Positions 6,664 to 12,724 of a stretch of DNA of 12,724 nucleotides are shown piece by piece; the first letter of the stretch is position 1, and every line of letters starts with the position of its first letter. Source of the stretch: Pseudomonadota bacterium (GTDB lineage Bacteria > Pseudomonadota > Alphaproteobacteria > Caulobacterales > Caulobacteraceae); NCBI GenBank assembly GCA_023433655.1, contig JAEYUE010000260.1, forward strand, positions 1 to 12,724, in the 5' to 3' direction. Position numbers and translations under genes: made by a program. The notes under the pieces were generated by a model that saw only the letters and a program-made list of their open reading frames with translations, searched no databases and was not told the DNA's origin.

Positions 6664-8264
6664 GCGCCGGCCTTGAGCCGAAAGCGCTGCAGCTTGCCGG
6701 TTTGCGTCTTGGGCAGGGCGTCCACGAAGTCGAGCGCGCGGGGGTATTTGTAGGGGGCGATGACGTCCTTGACGTGGGCCTGCAGTTCGCAGCGCAGGGC
6801 CTCGGACGGCTCATGGCCGGGGTTGAGGACGACGAAGGCCTTGACGATCTGGCCGCGCTCCTCGTCGGGCGCCCCGATGACCGCGGCCTCGGCCACGGCC
6901 GGATGGCCCAACAGGGCGTTCTCCACCTCGGGCGCGCCGATGTTGTAGCCGGACGAGATGATCATGTCGTCGGCCCGGGCGACGAACCAGAACCAGCCGT
7001 CCTCGTCCAGCCGGTAGACGTCGCCGGTCAGGTTCCAGCCATGCTGGACGTAGGCGGTCTGGCGGTCGTCATCCAGGTAGCGGCAGCCGGTCGGACCGCG
7101 CACCGCGAGCCGTCCGGTCGAGCCCGGCGGCAGTGGCCGGCCCTCGTCGCCGAGGAGGCAGGCCTCGTAGCCGGGCACGGCCTTGCCGGTCGAGCCGGGC
7201 CGGATCGCATCGCCGCTGGCGGAGATGAAGATGTGGATCATCTCGGTCGAGCCGATACCGTCGATGATGCGCACGCCAGTCGCAGCATACCAGGCGTCGG
7301 AAGTGGCGGCGGGCAGGGTCTCGCCGGCCGAGACGCAGGTGCGCAGCGACGACAGGTCGTGCTCGCCCGCCAGCCTGAGCAGGGCGCGGTAGCCGGTCGG
7401 GGCGGTGAACAGGACGGTGGCGCTGCAACGCGCAATGGTTTCGGCGAGCGCGTCGAAGCCGGGACGGGGGGCGAAGGCCGTGGCCGCGCCGGCGCTGGCC
7501 GGGAAGACAACCAGGCCGCCGAGACCGAAGGTGAAGGCGATCGGCGGGGTGCCGACGACGACGTCCTGCGGCGTCAGGTCGAGCATGTGCCGGGCGAAGG
7601 TGTCGGCCATGGCGAGGATGTCGCGATGGAAGTGGACGCAGCCCTTGGGCTGGCCTGTGGTGCCCGAGGTGAAGGCGATCAGGGCGGGGTCGTCCGCGGC
7701 GGTGTCGACGGCGTCGAAGGCCGTCCCCGGCGGCAGGCCCATGCCGGCGGCCTGCAACTCGCCCGAGGTCATCACCCGGGTCAGCGACGAGGTCGCCGCG
7801 CGGGCTTCCATGACCGGCTCGGCGAGGGCGTCGTAGACGAGGGCGTGGCTGACCCGCGCCTTGTCGATGACCTTGGCCAGTTCGGCGGCGCGCAGCATCG
7901 GCATGGTGGCGACGACCACGCCGCCCGCCTTGAGGATGGCGAACCACGCCAGCACGGTCCACGAACTGTTCGGGCCGTGCAGCAGGACGCGGTTGCCGGG
8001 GACGAGGCCCATCTGCTCGACCAGCACCTTCGCCATGCGGCTGGAGATGGCGTCGACGCGGCGCCAGCTGAACTCATGGTCGAAGTCGATCAGGCCGCGG
8101 CCGTCCGGCCCGGCCGCGGCGAGAGCACGACGCAGCAAGGCGACGCCGGCGTTGAGTCGGGGCGGGTACTGCAGCTCGGGCCGGTCGAAGAGGAACTCGG
8201 GCTGCTGCTCCGGCGGCGGCAGATGGTCGAGGACGAAGCGGTCGAGGTGGGCGGTGGTCGCCAT
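6660..8264 (-). CDS. Aryl-CoA ligase, probably 2-aminobenzoate-CoA ligase, 534 aa
   Basis: This ANL-superfamily adenylate-forming ligase converts an aromatic acid, ATP and CoA to aroyl-CoA, AMP and PPi. Motifs in order are the ATP loop FTSGTTGQPKG (198-208), adenine motif DGIGSTEMIHIF (335-346), NLTGDVYRLDEDGWFWFVAR (411-430), hinge DDMIISSGYNIGAPEVE (432-448) and catalytic Lys524 in PKTQTGKLQRF. The GSTEMxHIF form of the A5 motif and the overall length are typical of the benzoate/2-aminobenzoate-CoA ligase branch rather than fatty acyl-CoA synthetases. Specificity cannot be read directly. The neighbouring fused monooxygenase/reductase points to 2-aminobenzoate, with benzoate or salicylate as alternatives. 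ATG 8264 shares its A with the stop codon of the acyl-CoA dehydrogenase gene and has GGGAGG 7 nt upstream. This would be the entry enzyme of the pathway. Confidence 0.9.
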   Translation of the reverse strand: MATTAHLDRFVLDHLPPPEQQPEFLFDRPELQYPPRLNAGVALLRRALAAAGPDGRGLIDFDHEFSWRRVDAISSRMAKVLVEQMGLVPGNRVLLHGPNSSWTVLAWFAILKAGGVVVATMPMLRAAELAKVIDKARVSHALVYDALAEPVMEARAATSSLTRVMTSGELQAAGMGLPPGTAFDAVDTAADDPALIAFTSGTTGQPKGCVHFHRDILAMADTFARHMLDLTPQDVVVGTPPIAFTFGLGGLVVFPASAGAATAFAPRPGFDALAETIARCSATVLFTAPTGYRALLRLAGEHDLSSLRTCVSAGETLPAATSDAWYAATGVRIIDGIGSTEMIHIFISASGDAIRPGSTGKAVPGYEACLLGDEGRPLPPGSTGRLAVRGPTGCRYLDDDRQTAYVQHGWNLTGDVYRLDEDGWFWFVARADDMIISSGYNIGAPEVENALLGHPAVAEAAVIGAPDEERGQIVKAFVVLNPGHEPSEALRCELQAHVKDVIAPYKYPRALDFVDALPKTQTGKLQRFRLKAGA

Positions 8265-9427
8265 CAGCGGCCTCCCTGCAGGGCCGCCAGCGCCTGACGG
8301 GCGATGACGATCTTCTGCACCTCGGACGCCCCCTCGTAGATGCGCAGGGCGCGGATCTCGCGGTAAAGGCGTTCGACCGGGTTGCCGGAGACGACGCCGA
8401 GGCCGCCGAACAGCTGCACGGCCGCGTCGATGACCTGCTGGGCCTCGTCGGTGGCGTAGAGCTTGGCCATGGCCGCCTCGCGGGTGACGCGGGGCGCGCC
8501 CTGGTCCTTGAGCCAGGCGGCGCGGTAGATCAGCAGGGCGGAGGCGTCGATCTTCAGCGCCATCTCCGCCAGCGAGGCCTGGACCAGCTGCAGGTCGGCC
8601 ATCGGGGCGCCGAAGAGGGTGCGGCCGGTGGCGCGGGCGGCGGCCTCGTCAAAGGCGCGGCGCGAGAAGCCGAGGGCGGCGGCGGCGACAGTCGGGCGGA
8701 ACACGTCCAGCGTCGCCATGGCGATGCGGAATCCCTCGCCGGGCGCGCCGAGGATGCGGTCGGCGTCGAGGCGGCAGCCGTTGAAGCGGATCGTCGCCAG
8801 CGGGTGGGGCGCCATCAGCGGGATGCGCGCGACGATCTCGAAGCCCGGCGTATCGGCGTCGACGACGAAGGCGCCGAGGCCTTTCGCCCCGCCCTCGCCG
8901 GTGCGGGCGAAGACGACATACCGGTCGGCGAGGCCGCCGTTGGAGATGAAGGTCTTGGTTCCGTCCAGCACCCAGTGGTCGCCGTTGCGGCGGGCCGTGG
9001 TCGACAGGGCGGCGACGTCGGAGCCGGCCTCGGGTTCGGACAGGGCGAAGGCGGCGATGGTGTCGCCCGCCGCGACGCCGGGCAGCCAGCGGGCCTTCTG
9101 GTCGTCCGTGCCGAACAGGCTGATCGGGCCGGAGCCGAGGCCCTGCATGGCGAAGACGAAGTCGGCCAGGCCGGAGCGGCGGGCCAGAGTTTCGCGGGTC
9201 AGGCACAGGGTGCGCACGTCGAGCTTGCCGTTCTTGTCGGGCACGGCGTGGTTCAGCCAGCCGCCCTCGGCCAGCGCCTTCAGGATGGCGCGGCAGTCGC
9301 CGTCGAGGTCGTGGTCGCCATGCAGGCCAACGGCGTCGGTACGGTCCGCCCAGGCCTCCAGTTCGCCCGCGAAGGCGCGGTGGCGGTCTTCGAAGAAGGG
9401 CCAGTCGAGGAAGGTGCGGTCGGCCAT
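8264..9427 (-). CDS. Acyl-CoA dehydrogenase, 387 aa
   Basis: A full-length FAD-dependent acyl-CoA dehydrogenase. The substrate/FAD-binding block AFALSEPEAGSDVAAL (126-141), the beta-domain motif DGTKTFISNGGLADRYVVFA (155-174), QLFGGLGVVSG (338-348) and the C-terminal IYEGASEVQKIVIAR (363-377) are all present. Glu365 is in the usual catalytic-base position of most of the family. It introduces a 2,3-double bond into an acyl-CoA and passes electrons to ETF. In this operon the likely substrate is a dearomatised cyclic or ring-opened acyl-CoA. ATG 9427 follows the crotonase stop by 2 bp and has a GAGGGGAA site. A longer frame to 9562 overlaps the crotonase gene and adds no homology, so I rejected it. 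Confidence 0.95.
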   Translation of the reverse strand: MADRTFLDWPFFEDRHRAFAGELEAWADRTDAVGLHGDHDLDGDCRAILKALAEGGWLNHAVPDKNGKLDVRTLCLTRETLARRSGLADFVFAMQGLGSGPISLFGTDDQKARWLPGVAAGDTIAAFALSEPEAGSDVAALSTTARRNGDHWVLDGTKTFISNGGLADRYVVFARTGEGGAKGLGAFVVDADTPGFEIVARIPLMAPHPLATIRFNGCRLDADRILGAPGEGFRIAMATLDVFRPTVAAAALGFSRRAFDEAAARATGRTLFGAPMADLQLVQASLAEMALKIDASALLIYRAAWLKDQGAPRVTREAAMAKLYATDEAQQVIDAAVQLFGGLGVVSGNPVERLYREIRALRIYEGASEVQKIVIARQALAALQGGR

Positions 9428-9429
9428 GC

Positions 9430-10242
9430 TCAGTTCCCCTCGAACACCGGCTCGCGCTTCGCCGCGAAGGCCTCGTAGGCGCGGCGGAAGTCCTTCGTCT
9501 GCATGCAGATGGCCTGGGCCTGGGCCTCGGACTCGATGGCGGCGTCGAGGCTCATGTCCCATTCGACGTTGAGCTGGTTCTTGGTGATCCCGTGGGCGAA
9601 GGTCGGGCCCCGGGCCAGCGACAGGGCCAGTTCGCGGGCGGCGTCCAGCAGGGCCTCGGGCTCCACCAGCCGGTTGTGGAAGCCCCAGCGCTCGCCCTCA
9701 TCGGCGGTCATCACGCGGCCAGTGAACAGCAGCTCCGAGGCGCGGCCCTGGCCGATCTGGCGGGGCAGGATGGCGCAGGCGCCCATGTCGCAGCCGGCCA
9801 GGCCGACGCGGGTGAACAGGAAGGCGGTCTTGGCCCGCGGGGTGGCGATGCGCAGGTCCGAGGCCATGGCCATGATGGCCCCGGCCCCGACGCAGACGCC
9901 GTCGATGGCGGCGATGACCGGCTGGGGGCAGCCGCGCATGGCCTTGACCAGATCGCCGGTCATGCGGGTGAAGTCGAGCAGCTCCGGCATGGTCCTTTCG
10001 GTCAGCGGGCCGATGATCTCGTGCACGTCGCCGCCCGAGGAGAAGTTGCCGCCGGCCCCGGTGACGATGACCGCCTTGCAGTCGCGGGCGTGGACGAGCG
10101 CGCGGAACAGGTCGCGTATTTCCGCATAAGATTCAAACGTCAGCGGGTTCTTCCGCTCGGGCCGGTTCAGGGTCAGCACCGCCACCCCGTTGTCGTCGAC
10201 CGACCACAGGAAATGCTCGGCCGTGTAGTCGCGCGCCTTCAT
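9430..10242 (-). CDS. Crotonase-superfamily enzyme with atypical active site, 270 aa
   Basis: The crotonase fold is clear from the two oxyanion-hole segments, GGNFSSGGDVHEI (64-76) and DGVCVGAGAIMAMASDLRIA (114-133). The two glutamates of true enoyl-CoA hydratases (Glu144 and Glu164 in rat) align by eye with Ile123 and Phe143, so ordinary hydration is doubtful. Instead Asp152 in GLAGCDMGAC lies in the loop that carries the catalytic Asp in 4-chlorobenzoyl-CoA dehalogenase and dienoyl-CoA isomerase. The enzyme may therefore be an isomerase or a C-C or ring hydrolase on the cyclic CoA ester, as BadI is for 2-ketocyclohexanecarboxyl-CoA; this is inference. ATG 10242 overlaps the MarR stop as ATGA and has a strong AGGAG at 10251-10255. 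Automatic annotation would call it enoyl-CoA hydratase. Confidence 0.9.
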   Translation of the reverse strand: MKARDYTAEHFLWSVDDNGVAVLTLNRPERKNPLTFESYAEIRDLFRALVHARDCKAVIVTGAGGNFSSGGDVHEIIGPLTERTMPELLDFTRMTGDLVKAMRGCPQPVIAAIDGVCVGAGAIMAMASDLRIATPRAKTAFLFTRVGLAGCDMGACAILPRQIGQGRASELLFTGRVMTADEGERWGFHNRLVEPEALLDAARELALSLARGPTFAHGITKNQLNVEWDMSLDAAIESEAQAQAICMQTKDFRRAYEAFAAKREPVFEGN

Positions 10243-10736
10243 GACTGGGGCTCCTCGTGGGTGGCGGCGCGGAGCGACCCCCGGGTGCGCTCCAGCAGGC
10301 GGGTCAGGTCGTCGGTCTCGTCCGGGGTCAATCCGTCCAGCAGGTCGCCGATCCAGCCCGCGTGGGCGGCGGCCATGGCGGCGAAGCGGGACCGCCCGTC
10401 ACGGGTCAGGCGCACGCGCTGCACGCGCCGGTCGGGGCCGGGCAGGCGCTCGATCAGGCCGTCGGCCTCCAGCCGTCGGGCGAGGCCGGTCACATTGCCG
10501 TTGGAGACCATCAGCATGCGCGAGACCTCGCCCATGGTCAGGCCGTCCTCGCCGGCGCGCTCGAGCGCCGAGAGCATGTCGAAGCGGGGCAGGGTGGAGC
10601 CGAAGGCGTCGCGCAGGCGCTGGGCGATGGTCTGCTCGATGATGTGCGAACAGGTCAGCAGGCGCAGCCACAGGCGCAGGGCGCGCTTGCCGTCGGGCGC
10701 CCCGCCTGGCCGTTCGGGAAGGGCCGCGGGGATCAC
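10239..10736 (-). CDS. MarR-family transcriptional regulator, 165 aa
   Basis: The protein has the MarR winged-helix core. The helix-turn-helix reads GLTMGEVSRMLMVSNGNVTG (65-84), followed by LARRLEADGLIERLPGPDRR and the wing with VQRVRLTRDGRSRF. Flanking helices give the dimer interface. MarR repressors of aromatic CoA pathways (BadR, CouR, FerR) are typically released by the aryl-CoA thioester, so such a ligand is a reasonable guess here. The start is GTG at 10736, overlapping the SDR stop as GTGA, with GGAGG 6 nt upstream. The frame stays open further upstream, but only as a shadow of the SDR gene. The gene sits third of the visible operon genes rather than divergently from it, which implies autoregulation together with the enzymes. 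Its operator is probably near the operon promoter beyond the right edge. Confidence 0.92.
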   Translation of the reverse strand: MIPAALPERPGGAPDGKRALRLWLRLLTCSHIIEQTIAQRLRDAFGSTLPRFDMLSALERAGEDGLTMGEVSRMLMVSNGNVTGLARRLEADGLIERLPGPDRRVQRVRLTRDGRSRFAAMAAAHAGWIGDLLDGLTPDETDDLTRLLERTRGSLRAATHEEPQS

Positions 10737-11494
10737 AGCTCGCCTCCGGCGACCGGAACGGCGGCGCCGTTGACGCCCGAAGCGCCGTCGCCGCACAGCC
10801 AGACGATCGTCTGCGCCACCTCGTCGGGCGTGATCAGCCGGCCCTGCGGGTTGGAGGCGGCCAGCGCCGCGCGGGCTTCGTCCTCGCTGCGGCCGGTCTT
10901 GCCGACAATGGCGGCGACGGAGCGTCCGACGAGGTCGGTGTCGGTAAAGCCGGGGCAGACGGCGTTGACCGTGACGCCCTTCGAGGCGACCTCGAGCGCC
11001 AGGGCGCGGGTCAGGCCGACCAGCCCGTGCTTGGCCGCGACATAGGCCGAGACATAGGCGTAGCCCTTCAGTCCCGCGGTCGAGGCGACGTTGACGATCC
11101 GCCCCCAGCGGCGCGTCAGCATGCCGGGCAGGACCAGCCGCGCGGCTTCCGCGGGCGCCTCGAGATTGAGCGCCAGCATGGCGCGGAAGGCGTCTGCGTC
11201 GGTCTTGAGGAACGGGGCCGAGGTCGCGGCGCCGGCGTTGTTGACGAGGATGTCGACCGGGCCGAAGCGGTCGCGCCCCGCCTCGACGGCGGCGGCGAGC
11301 ATGTCGGGGTCGGTGATGTCGGCCGGGGCGGCGAAGGCGAGGGCGCCGATGCGGTCGGCGGTCTCCTGCAGGCGGCCGACATGCCGACCGATCAGGGTGA
11401 CCTGACAACCCGACTCGGCCAGCCGCTCGGCCGTGGCCCGGCCGATGCCGGAGCCGGCCCCGGTGACCACGGCGTGATGTCCCTGAAGCGTCAT
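10733..11494 (-). CDS. SDR-family 3-hydroxyacyl-CoA dehydrogenase-like oxidoreductase, 253 aa
   Basis: This classical short-chain dehydrogenase has all the hallmarks: nucleotide-binding TGAGSGIG (11-18), NNAG (85-88), Asn110, and the catalytic Ser138, Tyr151 and Lys155 (YVAAK), plus PGFTDTD after the active site. It interconverts a hydroxyl and a keto group with NAD(H) or NADP(H). The sequence resembles 3-hydroxybutyrate dehydrogenase/FabG-type enzymes. The middle of the protein does not fix cofactor preference. In this operon it probably acts on a ring hydroxyl/keto group or on a 3-hydroxyacyl-CoA formed after ring opening. ATG 11494 overlaps the stop of the monooxygenase/reductase gene as ATGA. 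A frame start at 11650 adds 52 low-complexity residues that are a shadow of the upstream gene. Confidence 0.93.
   Translation of the reverse strand: MTLQGHHAVVTGAGSGIGRATAERLAESGCQVTLIGRHVGRLQETADRIGALAFAAPADITDPDMLAAAVEAGRDRFGPVDILVNNAGAATSAPFLKTDADAFRAMLALNLEAPAEAARLVLPGMLTRRWGRIVNVASTAGLKGYAYVSAYVAAKHGLVGLTRALALEVASKGVTVNAVCPGFTDTDLVGRSVAAIVGKTGRSEDEARAALAASNPQGRLITPDEVAQTIVWLCGDGASGVNGAAVPVAGGEL
10743..10747 (-). promoter_or_regulatory. Ribosome binding site supporting the GTG start of the MarR gene
   Basis: GGAGG on the minus strand (forward CCTCC) lies 6 nt before GTG 10736. It decides the start against a much longer open frame that runs through the SDR gene. The site lies inside the 3' end of the SDR coding region. 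Confidence 0.75.
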
Positions 11495-12724
11495 ACCGGC
11501 CCCGCCTGCTGCTGACGTTCCAGGTTGCGGGCCAGCTGGGCGAAGCCCTGCCGGTACTGCACCGGCGGCGCGAGGCCGCGCCACCCCAGTTCGGCCGCGG
11601 CCCGCAGACTCCAGTTCGGATCGGCCAGGTGCGGCCGGGCGAGGGCGCACAGATCGGCGCGGCCGGCGGCGAGGATGCTGTTGACGTGGTCCGGTTCGTA
11701 GATGTTCCCCACCGCCATGGTGGCGACTCCGGCCTCGTTGCGGATGCGGTCGCTGAGCGGGGTCTGGAACATGCGGCCGTACACCGGCCGCGCCTCGGGC
11801 GTGGTCTGCCCGGCGGAGACGTCGATCAGGTCGCAGCCGGCGTCGGCGAAGGCGCGGGCGATGGCCACCGACTCCTCAGGGGAGATCCCGTCCTCGACCC
11901 AGTCGGTGGCCGACAGGCGGACCGACATCGGCCGTTCGTCGGGCCAGACGGCGCGCATGGCGGCGAAGACCTCGAGCGGGAACCGCAGGCGGTTCTCCGG
12001 GGAGCCGCCATACGCGTCCGTCCGCCGGTTCGACACGGGGGTCAGGAAGGACGACAGCAGATAGCCGTGGGCGCAGTGCAGCTCGACCATGTCGAAGCCC
12101 GCCTCCGCCGCCCAGCCGACGGCGCGGACGAAGTCGTCGCGGACGCGATCCATGTCGGCGCGGGTCATCTCGCGCGGCGTCTGGTCGCCGTCGCTCCACG
12201 GGATGGGGGAGGGGGCGATCAGCGCCCAGCCGTCCCCAATCAATGGTTGATCGGCGCGCGGGCCCCACGGCCGTTCGACCGAGCCCTTGCGCCCGGCGTG
12301 GGCCAGCTGGAGGGCGATGCGCGACCCCTGGGCGTGTACGAAGTCGACGATTCGCCGCCACGCGTCGCGATGCTCCGGTCGGTACATGCCGGCGCAGCCG
12401 GGGGTGATCCGCCCGTCGGCCGACACGTCGGTCATCTCGGTGAACACCAGGCCGGCGCCGCCCAGCGCCCGCGCCCCGAGGTGGACGAGATGGAAGTCGT
12501 TCACCGTCCCGTCCTCGGCCGAGTACATGCACATCGGCGAGACCACGGCGCGGTTGGGCAGGGTCAGGCCGCGCAGGCTCAGCGGGGTGAACATCGGCGG
12601 CGGCGGCCGGTCCGACGGCGGGGCGCCGGCGCGGTCGGCGAACCAGCGCTCGACCCCGGTCAGGAAGGCGGCGTCGCGCAGGCGCAGGTTCTCGTGGCTG
12701 ACGCGCTGGCTGCGGGTCAGCAGG
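11491..12724 (-). CDS. Fused aryl-CoA monooxygenase/reductase, C-terminal part (probable 2-aminobenzoyl-CoA monooxygenase/reductase; 5' end outside the window)
   Basis: The frame runs without a stop to the window edge, so the Met at 12594 is internal. Upstream of it are 43 further residues, including LLTRSQRVSHENLRLRDAAF and a Pro-rich linker. They match the end of the FAD monooxygenase half seen in bifunctional salicylyl-CoA 5-hydroxylase/oxidoreductase-type proteins. From about 12594 on is a complete Old Yellow Enzyme (YqjM-type) reductase of 367 residues. Counting from that Met, these are SPMCMYSA with Cys22, LQLAHAGRKGS (95-105), the His173/His176 pair in HCAHGYLLSSFL, and YGGSPENRLRF. 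The 2-aminobenzoyl-CoA enzyme of Azoarcus evansii has this same two-part design: it 5-hydroxylates anthraniloyl-CoA and then reduces the ring to a non-aromatic enamine. Salicylyl-CoA is the alternative substrate. It is the most upstream visible gene of the operon. Confidence 0.88.
   Translation of the reverse strand, partial: LLTRSQRVSHENLRLRDAAFLTGVERWFADRAGAPPSDRPPPPMFTPLSLRGLTLPNRAVVSPMCMYSAEDGTVNDFHLVHLGARALGGAGLVFTEMTDVSADGRITPGCAGMYRPEHRDAWRRIVDFVHAQGSRIALQLAHAGRKGSVERPWGPRADQPLIGDGWALIAPSPIPWSDGDQTPREMTRADMDRVRDDFVRAVGWAAEAGFDMVELHCAHGYLLSSFLTPVSNRRTDAYGGSPENRLRFPLEVFAAMRAVWPDERPMSVRLSATDWVEDGISPEESVAIARAFADAGCDLIDVSAGQTTPEARPVYGRMFQTPLSDRIRNEAGVATMAVGNIYEPDHVNSILAAGRADLCALARPHLADPNWSLRAAAELGWRGLAPPVQYRQGFAQLARNLERQQQAGPV

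Noticed and set aside
6702..8297. Long plus-strand open frame (531 codons) antisense to the aryl-CoA ligase gene
   Set aside because: GC-rich codon bias leaves antisense frames open. The translation is low-complexity (Gly, Ala, Arg, Val, Asp rich) with no motifs, while the ligase on the other strand has all its family motifs.
10737..11408. Extended start for the MarR gene within the SDR gene
   Set aside because: The extension is a low-complexity shadow of the SDR. GTG 10736 has a well-placed GGAGG and a GTGA overlap like the other junctions.
1..12724. CRISPR array, tRNA/rRNA genes, riboswitch, phage or toxin-antitoxin genes
   Set aside because: By eye I found no regularly spaced identical repeats, no cloverleaf or rRNA-like stretches, and almost no non-coding space that could hold them.

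Overview
This is a very GC-rich (roughly 70%), densely packed chromosomal window with GTG and TTG starts and genes that overlap by a few bases. Together with the gene families present, this suggests an alphaproteobacterium, most likely of the Caulobacterales (Brevundimonas or Caulobacter type). That placement is an inference from composition and gene content; there is no rRNA or marker gene to prove it.

Left part, plus strand (1-3103). The window opens inside an amidase-signature gene whose N-terminal half lies outside. It is followed 10 bp later by a complete paralogous amidase lipoprotein. The two copies align without gaps at a constant offset of 1564 bp. A 144-bp spacer with a run of GAC triplets leads to a small low-affinity iron permease-family membrane protein. 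This is directly coupled through a TTGA overlap to a 101-residue SemiSWEET (PQ-loop) sugar transporter.

Middle, minus strand (3075-5794). cysD and a fused cysNC encode ATP sulfurylase and APS kinase, which activate sulfate to APS and PAPS. The 3' end of cysNC overlaps the convergent SemiSWEET gene by 29 bp.

Right part, minus strand (5855-12724). Eight genes form one tight operon, read right to left: a fused flavin monooxygenase/Old-Yellow-Enzyme reductase (only its C-terminal part is in the window), an SDR dehydrogenase, a MarR regulator, a crotonase, an acyl-CoA dehydrogenase, an aryl-CoA ligase, a hot-dog thioesterase and a Rid-family protein. Seven junctions overlap by 1 or 4 nt or are 2 nt apart. 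The set fits the aerobic CoA-tethered degradation of 2-aminobenzoate (anthranilate) known from Azoarcus evansii. In that route the ligase makes the CoA thioester, the fused monooxygenase/reductase hydroxylates and dearomatises the ring, and beta-oxidation-like enzymes break it down. Two members look non-canonical. The crotonase lacks both hydratase glutamates but carries an Asp in the loop used by dehalogenase and isomerase relatives. The Rid protein has Met where canonical RidA has its catalytic Arg105. I suggest, as inference, that these two carry out the poorly defined later steps: loss of the amino group and ring opening.

The most interesting target is this operon, especially its Rid and crotonase genes and the regulator embedded within it. 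No RNA genes, CRISPR arrays, insertion sequences or phage genes were seen. No gene-free stretch exceeds 300 bases; the longest is 144 bp (2187-2330).
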